Of a stretch of 64,000 nt of DNA, positions 20,584 to 32,134 are shown one piece after another; within the stretch, counting starts at the first letter, position 1, and every line of letters starts with the position of its first letter. The notes under the pieces were generated by a model that saw only the letters and a program-made list of their open reading frames with translations, was not told where the DNA came from and ran no database searches. Made by a program: the position numbers and the translations under genes. This stretch comes from Coix lacryma-jobi var. lacryma-jobi. Taxonomy: Eukaryota > Streptophyta > Magnoliopsida > Poales > Poaceae. Location: the NCBI GenBank assembly GCA_009763385.1, contig CM019823.1, forward strand, positions 96,731,104-96,795,103. Direction: 5' to 3'.

Positions 20584-23206
20584 ATGGAACGCGGCGTGGG
20601 CAAACCGCCGTTTTTCGATGGGACGAACTATGTGTATTGGAAGATACGCATGTCGGCCTATCTGCAGAGTTTGGGTGCTTCGATCTGGGATATTTGCAAC
20701 TGTGCCGATTACGTGGTCTTGGCTGCTCGTGTCTCTCAGCATCAGATCGATGAGCACGATGCCAATAGACGAGCACGTAATGCTCTTTTCTCATGCTTGA
20801 GCATGAGTGAGTTTGATCGTGTTTCTCACCTCGCTACGGCTCGGGAGATTTGGGCTACCCTCATGCGTTTCCATGAGGGAACCTCTCAAGTCAAAACCCA
20901 TCTCTACGAGTCGTTCAAGCGAGAGTATGAGAACTTTCGACATATGCCTGGCGAGAGCATAGAAAGTTTATTCGCTCGCTTTCAGGTGATTGTCAACAGG
21001 ATGAGGGCTAACAAGGAGCTGTTGACTTTCGACGATCATGAGAGGGCTCTCAAGCTTTTGCATACCCCTTGATCGGTCGGTGTGGGATTCCAAGGTTCAG
21101 GCGATCATCGAATCGCCTAACTATGAGACCCTCACGTGCGACGAGCTCTTCAGTAAGCTCAAGTCCAGTGAGATTGATGCCATGGCGAGGGCTTCTTATG
21201 AAAATCCTTCTGGCCTGTCGATGGCTTTGCTTTCTAGCTCTTCTCCTAACCCCTCTGGAGGCTTTGCTTTGCATTCTCTTCTTTTTGTCACAGAGGAGCA
21301 GTTGGAGTCTTTGGGAGACGACGAGTTGGCTTTGCTTGCCAACCGGTTCTCGCGGTTTCACAACAATTGCATGAACTGTCGCCGCGGAGGAGGACGCTCG
21401 GGCTGTTTCGAGTGCGGCGACCCTGACCACTTCATTGCCAACTGTCCCAAGAAGAACAAGCATTCTAGGAAGGGCGATCATGGTCACAAGTACGACTCTG
21501 GCAAGCGCAAGGAGAAGTACGTCCCCGCAAGGCACAAGTGGAAGGGCGGCTTCAACAAGGAGTACATCAAGACCAAGTACTTGGAGAAGGCCCAGGCTGA
21601 GCAGCGTGCTTTCTTCGCCACGCTCAGCGACATCAACGACTCGGACGACGACTCCGCTTCCTCAAGCGATGACGAGTCCGAGAAGAAGAAGAGGATCGAG
21701 GACAAGCTCAACGGTCTCTGCTTCTTCGCCAACGATGAGGGCTTCTGTACCATGGCCCTCGACAAGGAGGTCGGCGGCGACACTCCTCGGAACGACGACG
21801 GCGATGACACCTCCTAGGTATCTCTGACCCCCGATGAGCTTTCTGCTGAGGTCGAGAAACTTACTGCCGCGCTCCTTAGTCAGGATAAGTTGCTTAGGCG
21901 TGCCGCTAGAGAGCGCAAGGAGTTTAGGCAGAAGTGGGAGGACACGGTGAGGGAGCTTGAGTTTGCTAAGTCCACTGTGGTCGTGTCTGAGGATGCTGAG
22001 TGTGAGATGTGCACCACACACATGAATGACCTTCTCACCTTGAGAGGTAAGTATGCTGCGTTGGTTGGAGAGGTGGATGAGCTCCGGGCTAGACCCATGC
22101 TATTGGGTGCGTGCAAGACTTGTCCTGTCTTGCAATCCGAGTTGGCAGAGAAGAATTCCAAGATTGTGTCTCTTGAGAAGGCCAGCTCGGGTAGCACTTG
22201 TGTGTCCAGGTGTGTTTTGTGTGAGGGCCTGGAGATGGAGATAGCCAATGTGAAGCATGACAAGATGCAAACCGAGGAGGAAAACACATACCTTTGGACC
22301 ATCTTGTCATGGGTGTCTTGTGGTGAGCCGCAGCTCGGGATGATGATCTCCCAATTCAAGCGAGCTGCTGGAGGTCCTGGTGTAGGTTTTGCTCCGGGTG
22401 TTGATCTTTCTGCTTTTGGGAAGATTGGAGAGTCGAGTGGTTTGAACCCGAGTGAGAAGCCCAACTCCACCACTACTCCCAAACTTACCAAGCTTCCACC
22501 CAAAGAGCCTCTCAAGCCTAACACCAAGGATGGGATCTTTGTTGAGCCTCTGAGAGCTCCACCCAAGAAACAATCATGGGCTCCAAAACCAAACCACCTC
22601 AAAAACAAGCTGGACACCATGCCACCCATTCAGGAGGAGCTTTTGCCACAGAAGGGCAAAGTGATCCACACCCACAACCGTGTGTACCAGCAACCCCCTT
22701 TGAGAGCGGTGAGGTACCACTGTGAGCATTGTGGGAGAGATGGACACTTGAGTGAGTTCTGCTTTCGGCGCAAGAGAGAGGCGCGCCGTGCTAGGGAGAT
22801 GAACAATCCGGACATGTACCATCCTTTCCATAATGTACATGTGCCGAACGTTCAGATGAGAGCTCCCAGCAGAGCTGCTAAGCCCAGAGGTCCAGAACCT
22901 CAAGTTCCCAGGTCAAGGCAGCGGAGAGGTCGTGCCCGGTGGGAGCCTGCAGTTGTAGGCTATGGAACCCGTGGCGGTGGCTTTGTTGTAGAGCGTTTTC
23001 CCCCACTGCGTTTTGAGTATCGCGATGGACGCTCTTCCCTTAGCGGACCACATTTTCCTCAACGTGGTGATCGCTTCCCCCGTAGGCGTGCTAGGAATGG
23101 TTTTTCTGCTAACCGTTCTTTTGAGCAGTCGGCCCAACACTGGTATTCCCCTTACTTCACTAACCCCAGTGTTGGACCGTATGCTCACCCTATGTCTTTT
23201 TATTGA
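20584..23206 (+). pseudogene. CopS-1 gag (long Sirevirus-type, two CCHC fingers)
   Basis: This encodes the structural gag polyprotein, starting at the ATG at 20584 about 50 bp after the primer site. The N-terminal copia gag domain has PPFFDGTNYVYWKIRM. A CCHC knuckle (CFECGDPDHFIANC) is at about 21404-21445. An acidic serine/aspartate stretch follows, then a coiled-coil, cysteine-rich part (21890-22260), and a second CCHC-like finger (CEHCGRDGHLSEFC) near 22721-22765. An arginine-rich tail ends at the TGA at 23204-23206. An extra C in the run at 21065-21068 breaks the frame. TAG at 21815-21817 replaces a CAG that CopS-2 still has. Without these two changes the frame is open throughout, about 870 codons, long for a copia gag but usual for Sireviruses. 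Confidence 0.9.
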
Positions 23207-23211
23207 TGTAG

Positions 23212-26200
23212 GTAAAACGATTGGAGAACGTTTGGTTGGTGGATTCTGGTTGCTCGAGGCACATGACCGGGAACGCCAAGTGGTTCTCCAGTCTTAGTCT
23301 AGTCGCCGGAAAGGAGTTTATCACCTTCAGCGACAATAGCAAAGGTATGGTTTTGTCTCGTGGGTCGGTGCGAGTTAATGAGCACTTTGTGTTGCGCGAT
23401 GTTGCTCTTGTTTCTAACTTGCATTTTAACCTTCTTTCGGTTTCGCAACTCTTTGATGACGACTATGAGATTTGTTTTAAACCGAATCTCAGTAGTATTT
23501 TGGATCCTCAGGGCAATCTTGTGTGTTTAATTTCACCCTTTGGAAAAGTCTTTCGTGCAAATTTCTCGGAGTCTTTTGGCACTTCTCGTTGTCTGGTGGC
23601 TGGACCTTCCTCCTCTGATCTTTGGAAGTGGCATAGGAGACTTGGACATTTGAGCTTCGACTTGATTGCAAGGCTTAGTTCACTTGGCCTAATCCGAGGA
23701 TTGCCCAAGTTGCATATGGAGAAGGATCTTGTTTGCCACACTTGTAGACATGGGAAGATGGTTGCCGCTCCCCACCATCCAGTGACTCAGGTCATGACTA
23801 AGCGCCCTGGAGAGCTTTTGCACATGGACCTTGTTGGTCTAGCTCGGGTGAGCTCGGTTGGGGGGAAGTGGTATGTGCTTGTTGTTGTTGATGACTTTTT
23901 GAGATATTCGTGGGTCTTCTTTTTAGCTGAGAAGACCGAGACTTTCTCCTTTGCTCGCAATCTGATTTTGCGTCTTCAGAACGAGTTCCCTTTGAACTCG
24001 ATGCGAGCTATTAGGAGTGATAATGGTTCCGAATTCAAGAATTCGGATTTTGAGAAGTTTTGTAACTCTTTGGGTTTAGAGCATCAGTTTTCTTCCCCCT
24101 ACACACCCCCTCAGAATGGTGTTGTAGAGAGGAAGAATCAGACCCTTGTAGAGATGGCCAGGACGATGCTCGATGAGCATAGGACTCCTAGGCGATATTG
24201 GGCCGAAGCTATGAGCACTGCATGCTACATTTCCAATCGCATTTTTCTCCGAGCTTTCTTGAAAAAGACTTCTTATGAGTTGCGTTTTGGAAAACTGCTC
24301 AAGGTGAGTTATTTTCGAGTTTTTGGTTGTCAGTGTTTTATACTTAAGAAAGGCAACTTGGACAAATTTGTGTCTCGTTCTTCTAACGGTGTGTTTTTGG
24401 GTTATGGCACTCACACTCGAGCTTATCGTGTACTTAACCTTGACACTAACCGAGTCATGGAGACATCAGATGTCACCTTCGACGAGACCATGGTTTGTCC
24501 TTCTTCTCGTTTTGAGCGTGCAGGTGATCATGACGTTGGTGAGCCTCTTTTTGATGAAGAGGATGAGGGTGCTGAAGGTATGGATGATCCAGCACCCCCT
24601 CCACCTGCTATGCCATCAAGAGTGGCTTCTACGACGACTCACGGCCCCGACACTTCTTCTTCCTGGGGACCATGGGATCCGCCACCCCGAGCGATACCTT
24701 TTGTACCCGGGGAGGCACCAGCTGCTGTTGAGGGGGAGATCACCTCAGCATGGGAGGCGCCATGACACATCCAGCGCCAACACCCCCTCAGCAGATGATC
24801 GGCAACATTGACGAACGGGTCACTCGGTCAAGGCAAATCTCTCACTTTGCTCATTCTGCATTTGTTGCTGATTTTGAACCCCGGGATGTTGGACACGCTT
24901 TGACAGATCCGGATTGGGTCAATGCTATGCATGAGGAGCTTGAGAACTTTGAGAGAAATCGGGTTTGGGTTCTAGTGTCTCCACCTTCTGAGTGTCACCC
25001 AATTGGGACAAAATGGGTTTTCAAAAACAAACAGGGAGAAGATGGCCATGTTGTGAGAAACAAGGCCAGACTCGTAGCCCAGGGATATAGTCAGAAGGAG
25101 GGGATAGACTATGAGGAGATGTTTGCTCCTGTAGCTCGTTTGGAGGCAATTAGGATACTCTTGGCTTTTGCTGCATCCAAAGGTTTCAAACTTTTTCAAA
25201 TGGATGTCAAGAGTGCCTTCTTAAACGGCTACACAGAAGAGGAGGTGTATGTTAGACAAACCCCGGTTTTGAAAATCCCAAGTTTCCAAACCATGTCTTT
25301 AAACTTCACAAAGCTTTGTATGGTTTGAAACAAGCCCCTAGAGCCTGGTATGATAGGTTGAAAACCTTTTTGCTTGCTAAGGGTTTTAAAATGGGATGTG
25401 TAGATAAAACGCTCTTTCTCCTCAAGCAAGGCACTGATACTCTCTTGGTCCAAATTTACGTGGATGATATCATTTTCGGTGGTTCTTCTCACGCTTTGGT
25501 TGCCAAGTTTGCAGATACAATGAGCAGGGAATTTGAGATGAGCATGATGGGAGAGTTGCCAAGTTGCCAAGGTTGCAAATCAAGCAATCCCGGGAAGGGA
25601 CGTTCGTGCACCAGGGCAAGTACACCCGGGACATTCTGAAGAAATTGGATATGGGTGAGGCCAAGCCTCTTCCAACACCCATGTCGACAACGACGGCCCT
25701 GGATGCGGACAAGGAGGGAGAAGCAGTGGACTAGAAGGAGTACCGGAGTATGATCGGATCGCTGCTCTACCTGACGGCGACACGCCCGGACATCCAGTTC
25801 GCGGTGTGTCTGTGCGCGCAATTTCAGTCGTCGTCGCGCACTTCTCACCGTCAGGCGGTCAAGCGCATAATGAGGTACTTATCCTTCACTCCATAATTTG
25901 GGATTTGGTATTCTACTTCCTCCACCCTCTCGCTTTGCGGTTATTCCGATGCCGATTTTGCTGGTTGCCGTATTGATCGCAAGTCCACTTCTGAGACTTG
26001 CCAGTTTATTGGTTCTTCTCTTGTATCGTGGTCTTCTCGCAAGCAGTCTAGTGTCGCCCAGTCTACCACGGAGGCTGAGTATGTTGCTGCGGCGAGTTGA
26101 TGTTCCCAGTTACTCTGGATGATGGCCACTTTGCGTGATTTTGGTCTGAGCTTTTCTCGCGTTCCTTTGCTTTGTGACAGCACGAGTGCCATTAGCGTTG

Positions 26201-26496
26201 TTAAGAACCCCGTGCTTCACTCGAAGACCAAACACATTGATGTGCGCTTTCATTTTCTACGAGACCACTATGAGGAGGGTGATATCGACCTTCGCCATGT
26301 CGATACTCATCATCAGTTGGCTGATATTTTTACCAAGCCTTTGGACCAATCAACTTTTGCTAGGTTGAGAGGTGAGCTTGGTGTGTGTTTCCCCTTTAAG
26401 TTGGGGGAAACATTTTGGTTCTTGTACGATAGACTGACTCTTTTTTGTTTGTCTTTGTTTCTCTTTTGCATTTCAGCATATGCTATTACATTCTGA
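23212..26496 (+). pseudogene. CopS-1 pol: protease, integrase, RT, RNase H
   Basis: This is the enzymatic polyprotein in Copia order. Protease active site LVDSGCSRHMT is near 23233. A gag_pre-integrase zinc region ends CHTCRHGKM near 23755. Integrase catalytic segments are HMDLVGL (23821), AIRSDNGSEF (24010) and VVERKNQTLVEMA (24121). RT has FQMDVKSAFLNG (25196) and YVDD (25457). RNase H has KHIDVRFHFLRDH and ADIFTKPLD (to 26348). The frame differs from gag and lacks an ATG; TAG at 23209-23211 precedes it. Damage includes TGA 24763, C-run frameshifts at 24783-24787 and 25261-25264, a small rearrangement near 25555, TAG 25733, and stops near 25896 and 26098. The normal stop near 26397 is lost, extending the last frame to 26496. 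Confidence 0.92.
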
Positions 26497-27891
26497 GCTT
26501 CATGTATATACTTTTTAGAATGTGACTATGCTCTGTTCAGTATGCTCCGATGCTTATGTTGATAGCTTATGCTTTTTCTGATCACTAAATACATGTTGTG
26601 AGCTGAGCTAGTTTTGAATGGTGAATTTGCTTAACAAACATAAAACTTGTAAATGTTCACCATTGAGATATGCAACTAGCATGTGTAGGATGTGTTGAGT
26701 TCACTCGTGCTTTTCATATATGCTAGGTTGCTATGTCTCTAGTTCTGAGTCTCTCACTTGCTTGGGTTGTTCATATTTTGTCAATAAAATTGAACCAAGT
26801 TTTAGTGAACTGAAAAGATCGAGATGGGACTGCTTGTCAACACATCACGGTATCGAGACTGTTTCTCATTGCACATTTGAGATAAACTCGAGCCGTGTAG
26901 TGTATGACCGAAACTGACGCTTTAAGCTTCTGATTGCATTTCGCATAGGCTTCGCTCGGTTGAAAAGTTAGGCAATGACAAGCTTTCAACCTCTCGCAAA
27001 CATCTGCTAAACTTCTGAACTTGTGTTATTTCACCGCTGCAACTCCGATTTAAAACTGAAATCACAAGTGTATGCTTCATTCTATAGCATGATGTTTGAA
27101 CTTTGCTAGGGGTAGTTCACTTTGTATACATGATTAGCACTTGCTGTTTTCCTGTCTACACATGTGTAGTGCTATTTTGATGGTGAATACCTTTTTGGCT
27201 AAAAACTGCTCACTTTGCTCATATATTCATAGTTCATATTTGGTGATCAGTTTGAGCCTTCGTTGGCTTGTATGCTTTTCAGTGAGTCATTGGAGCTATA
27301 CTGTTTAGAGCATCCTTGCATTCTATCGACTATATTCCTGAAGCTGCATACTTGCATTTTGGAAGGGGGAGAACTTCTCTTGTTTGGCATTTTTGATGGT
27401 GCATTTTCTGAGGGGGAGAAAATTGCTTTTGGTTCCTTATGCTTGATGGTGCATTTTCAACTAAGGGGGAGAATTTGCAAATCATATGCTTCCTTGAGTC
27501 CAACTAAGAGGGAGTGTTTTAGTGGTGTGCACTATTCGAGGGGGTTTTGACCGTAAGGTTTTGGTATCGAGCTTTCTTGCTAGTTGTGTTGAGCCTCTGT
27601 GCCTCTATCTTGAGGGACTAGCGTTTTGCTTCGATTTTTCAAATTGGTATTTGCTAGCGGTGTTGAGCCTGTTCTACCTCTTCTTGAGGGCTAGCTTTGC
27701 TTTGCTTGGTCGCGTTGAGCCGTTGCCCATGTCTTTGGGGACCAAGTTGTCTTGCTCTTTCCACTTGACCTTCTTCGGCTTTGCTATGCTTTTGGGTCAT
27801 TTGGTTGAGTTCTCTCTCTCCTTCTTTCTTCTTTCTTCCTTTCATTATGATTTGTGTTGGTAGTTGACAATGCACTCATCAAGGGGGAGAT
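26497..27891 (+). other. CopS-1 3' non-coding region with polypurine tract array
   Basis: No env-like gene is recognisable; the two frames at 27263-27863 show no family features. Purine tracts of the form AAGGGGGAGAA occur at about 27363, 27411, 27463 and 27507, and the final AAGGGGGAGAT at 27881-27891 touches the 3' LTR. Two of them follow repeats of GATGGTGCATTTTC. CopS-2 has matching tracts on the minus strand. Multiple tracts in this place are a described Sirevirus trait; the last one should prime plus-strand synthesis. Confidence 0.8.
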
Positions 27892-30059
27892 TGCGGATAC
27901 ACGGGTGTATGCCGAGTCTCTGAGTGATGAGTGATTGTCAACTGGGATGATGCGCATGTTCTTTGGCTTGTGTAGTGCAGGTGTCGAGCACGGATACAGT
28001 GACCAGAGGCAAGGTGAAGGTCAAGTAGAGACGTGCCGTGCCAATGGGCCGAGAGTGGCGAAGGGCGGACGTGAGGCTTGGACTGAGGGACCGGTGGCCC
28101 GAGGATCAGCTGTGGTGGCTGACAGCCTGGGACAGCGACGAACGAAGACTTGCGGTCATGTGTTGCCTAAGTCGTGGACTTGTGGACACGTGTCGGTGAA
28201 CGGGGTGCACGGGCGGTGCATCCCCTCTACAGCTTCGGTTTGGTGGTAGAGCCAGAGAAAAACCATCGGGTGGACGGTTTCCAGGTTTGGGCCTCAAAAC
28301 CTGGGCGCGGATGGTTTCCGAGTTTGGCCACAAAACTCGGGCTGAGGACGGTTTCCAGGTTTGGGCCTCAAAACCTGGGCGCGGATGGTTTCCGAGTTTG
28401 GCCACAAAACTCGGGCTGAGGACGGTTTTCAGGTTTGGGCCTCAAAACCTGGGTGCTTCGGGTTTGCTGAGTTTGGGCCACAAAACTCAGGCGTTGGTGG
28501 GCTAGTTTCCCGGTTTGGGCCTCAAAACCGGGGGTTGGTTGTGAAGGCTGGTTTCCTGGTTTGGGCCACAAAACCGGGGGTGCGACGTCCGGGAAAAGGA
28601 CGGCAAAGCGGTGGCGGAACGTGGCGGCAATCGGGAGGTTGCGTCGAAGCAACGCTACGAGTTGTGCGGGCGTGTCCGTCGGATCCACCTACCATCGAGT
28701 TGGTCCAGAATAACCTTAGGGTTTAGCTGGTTCGCTCTGTAAGTAGTTAGAGGTAGAGTGGGAATTAGGAATAGTTAGAATTAGAATAAGTAGGGGGAGA
28801 CACCCACCTCCCCATCTATCTCAGTCATTTGCTCTTTGCTTCTAGGGTTTCCTGCTCTCCCAATCCCCTGCTGTAGCTAGCTGAGATCCGCAGAGAACCA
28901 TACCTCTGTGTACTGAAGATTTTGAGGAAGTGAGGCCGTAACCTCACTGTTGTAGCGTGTGTTAGCCACACGGTTGCAGATCGATGTGTTGATTCGCGTT
29001 TTGGTTCGTGTTCTTCGCGTTCTTCATTTCTCCGCGTTTTTCCCGTCGCTCGATCTCTGCCTATACTGCGTCTTTGCGAAATCCGTTTGAATCATGTTGT
29101 TCGTTTTTGAAAGGAGATCACTTCCATCAAAGGAATTTATCTAACTCCTCACGAACAAGTATATCGGGTTGATTTCGTTTTCATGGCGCTTTTCGGTTCA
29201 TCCTCCTCCCCTTTTGATTTCCCGCTGTTTGAGTTGATTTGAGCGGATGATTTCTTGGGGATAGTCTCCTAACTACTCCGTGATCATCCTCTCCAAGTTT
29301 GGGAACGTGGGATTTTGGTTTGAATCGATTTGGAGAAGATTTGGGTGAAGGGCGACCAAAATCGCCCTCACTGGGAGCTGGCGGACAGTCCGCCGTCCCA
29401 GTCGCGGACAGTCCGCGCATCGGGGACGAGTCGGACTAGTGGCCCTGTTCTTCGGCTGTTTGGATTTTGTTTGACCGGCGGACAGTCCGCCATTGAAGTT
29501 TGCGGACAGTCTGGGAGACGTCCAGCAAGACTTCAGCAGCACTGCTGTTTTGCGTATTCTGCTGGCGGACAGTCCGCCAGTGAACTGCGGACAGTCCGGC
29601 CTTGGGCGGACAGTCCGGGACTCCAGGTCCGGACAGTCCGGGATTTGGCTGAAGCCTCCGGTATTGTGCGTTAGCTCTCCCGGCTTCTACACTTGGTTTC
29701 TGGACTTCTCGTTTGGCCCTAGAGTTGATCAAGGAACCTCTCTAGGTATCTTTGCTACTTGTTAGCATATGTATTTAGGAGTTTCTTGACGTAGCCATCT
29801 ATCTACGTTCGGGACTTGGTTTTTGGGGTCGAATTTGTTCCGGTGCTTTTGCCGTTTGGTTTGCTATCGCTTTGTGGTGCCTCGCTGTGATCCTAGGGAT
29901 CATCCACCCTCTTCCAAGGGTCGTGGGCATCACGGTTTCGGTCGTAGCTTTCTGGGGTTGATTTTGGGACATTTGGCCAAAGATTCGAAAGAAATTTTTG
30001 AGCTCCCATTCACCCCCCCCCCCCTCTGGTCGCCTTGCTAGTGCTTTCTCGGTCCTTCA
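27892..30059 (+). repeat. CopS-1 3' LTR (2168 bp)
   Basis: It starts TGCGGATACACGGG directly after the polypurine tract and ends TCGGTCCTTCA. It carries the hairpin array (about 28281-28580) with eight units and the palindrome cluster (about 29381-29642) with eight sites, without the 104-bp duplication of the 5' copy. A run of 12 C residues lies at 30013-30024, where the 5' LTR has six. Confidence 0.92.
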
Positions 30060-30064
30060 AGGTC
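30060..30064. repeat. Right target-site duplication of CopS-1 (AGGTC)
   Basis: Partner of ATGTC at 18250-18254, with one mismatch. Confidence 0.6.
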
Positions 30065-31908
30065 GTTTTGACCTTATGGCAAGCTTCCACAAGAATGAAG
30101 AACCCAGGGTGCGTGAACATTCAAGATCCATCATTAATTCTGGAACCCTGTCATCTCACAGGTTTGTGTATACATATATATTATTTACCATGTGTAGATT
30201 GAGAAAAGGTCGTTGTCACAACAATTCAACTCCCATCCCATGTGACGGATATTTACGCTACGCCACTCACAAATCCCAGTTGTGAGTCATGGTAAGTATG
30301 ATCAAGGTGAGACAGTATTGCCCATGGACTTTAAAGTTTATGAGTAGTTATCTTTTTAATTTCTTGCATTCCACTTCATGTTTACTTTGAATCATCCTTG
30401 CATCCACTCCGTTTAGTTTAGGTTTTCTTTTATCAAATCCTCATCATGTTTAGTTCCTTGCATGCATTCATATCATCTGCATCTAAACAAAAAAAATATT
30501 AAAAAAAGAAAAAAAAGAGAAAAAAATATCCCTCACTGTGATCATACTCTTTCATCTCTTTTTGGATAAATCTCTTTTCTGCTTTCATGCTACCTTTGTT
30601 TATGCTAGTATATTTTTGGTTTGAAGGTACTTCCCTGAGGTACTTTCAAGGGATTTTTAAATTAAGCGTGGTGCTTAGGTTAAAAAGTCTACCTTAATCA
30701 AATTAGACACGGAGTTTGGTTTGATTAATGATCTGAAATTAGCTTTTGTAGACATTGGATATTTTGTTGGACTAACCCCTCCAGAAAACTCTCAAATATG
30801 ATATGGGAAAGTCCTGAGATGAATTCACATCAGAGATGAAGCAAGGCATACGATGAACTGCACAAAGAAGACTTAGCTCATTCATTATGGATGAAAGAAC
30901 TGTGAGTATTAAAGTTTATTTAAATTCATCTTCTACTGCAGGTTATCTTGTGCCTTGAACCATGTAAAAATGCAGCCAACACATAAGATACTAGTCTATG
31001 CTAAAGTAATCCTAAAATCAACATTTCTGTTATTAGCATGGATGAATAACACATAAGTTGTGGATAACAACCCATATTTCAAATTCAGTGCAATCCTTCG
31101 GGTATGTGTCCACTAACATTTTGTAGGAGATGAGATTTGCTTGTTCATGGTGTGAACTTAAAGATCCAAAACCCAACCCATGGATAGGCAAAACTCATCA
31201 TCAGACAAGTCACTAGTGATGTCGAAGGCAGCCAAGCTTTGAGCGATCCCAAGGCCTAAGCAAGGACACTGATGACGAGTAGGATGCAACTCGCCCCGTA
31301 TGGGTCAATCTATGCCTACGCTCATCATTGTCGAAGACATCAACATCGACACCAACAACAAATATCAGGGTGACGATATGCCACTACATTATAACATCTA
31401 TGAGTCATCCGAAGGAAGTCTGTTGGTGGTTCACTATGAAGACAAGCAGTGCAAGTTGTCCTCACTTCTAAGGGCGGATCATTGAAACACAAGAGCTAGT
31501 TTGGGGGACTAGGTGGAACAACTTCAACAACAACAAAGTCTACAAATTCAACTCATGAACATGTTGTTGAAGAAATACCCACCTACTTCACAAGCTAGCT
31601 TGGGGGAGACAAGATTCTGTTATCCAGATCTTCATCATGATCAAGGGTAGGAAGGAGAAATCCAGCTTCAAGACACATTTATTTCCTACTCATCACTTTG
31701 ATCAGTACAAGCCACAAGACGCTGCCCCAGCCAAGGAGAAGAATATGATCCATCACTCATTCTTGGAAGATCATTCTTCAACACCACCAATGTGTCATCT
31801 ATGTCGGACCTGGAGACATCCACTTTTGGATCTTCGATCAAAAGAATTGACTACACCACTTATGAGCAGCCGAAGAAAACCAAGAGAAGACGTTGACTCA
31901 ACCGATGA
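30065..31908 (+). mobile_element. E internal block 2, non-coding
   Basis: This continues E after CopS-1. It is AT-rich, with an A-rich purine run at 30487-30530 (AAAAAAGAAAAAAAAGAG). Polypurine-like GCTTGGGGGA or GTTTGGGGGA motifs lie near 31497 and 31598. The longest frames (31300-31485 and 31637-31930) match nothing I know. It ends at GATGA (31904-31908), the left target duplication of the solo CopS LTR. Confidence 0.65.
31904..31908. repeat. Left target-site duplication of solo CopS LTR (GATGA)
   Basis: GATGA here and AATGA at 48648-48652 differ at one base and flank a complete CopS LTR. Confidence 0.65.
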
Positions 31909-32129
31909 TGAAGGACCGAGAATGCAATAGCAAGGCGACTAGAGGGGGGGTGAATGGGAGCACAAAAATTTCTCTCGAAACTTTGGCCTTTTTTCCCAAA
32001 ATCAACCCCAAGAGCTTCGATCAAAACCGTGATGCCCACGACCCTTGGAAGAGGGTGGATGATCCCTAAGATCACAGCGAGGCTCCACAAAGCGATAGCG
32101 AACCAAACGTCAAAAGCACCAGAACAAGT

Positions 32130-32134
32130 TTGAC
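32130..32134. repeat. Left target-site duplication of GyB (TTGAC)
   Basis: TTGAC matches 46791-46795 exactly. Confidence 0.9.

Larger units (their letters stand above)
18255..30059 (+). mobile_element. CopS-1: full-length Sirevirus-like Copia element
   Basis: This is an 11.8 kb element with LTRs at 18255-20520 and 27892-30059, an initiator-tRNA-Met primer site, gag, pol in Copia order (protease, integrase, reverse transcriptase, RNase H) and a 3' region with repeated polypurine tracts. The long gag with an extended C-terminal part, the multiple tracts and the palindrome-rich LTRs are all traits described for Sireviruses. Reverse transcriptase segments such as FEMSMMGEL also fit that group. 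Both genes are broken, so the copy is not autonomous now. By eye the LTRs differ at about 4 of the first 170 positions. It sits inside E just after the E primer site. Confidence 0.92.

Noticed and set aside
20477..20800. Frames on both strands around the CopS-1 gag start
   Set aside because: They are shadows of gag in other frames; only the frame with PPFFDGTNYVYWKIRM matches a copia gag.
27263..27863. Possible env-like gene between CopS-1 pol and the 3' LTR
   Set aside because: Two short overlapping frames with leucine/phenylalanine-rich stretches, no signal peptide plus transmembrane arrangement that holds in CopS-2, and they run through polypurine tracts.
30013..30024. Poly-C run as a regulatory signal
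   Set aside because: Length differs among LTR copies (6, 12, and 13 in the complement), which suggests slippage or sequencing error at a homopolymer.
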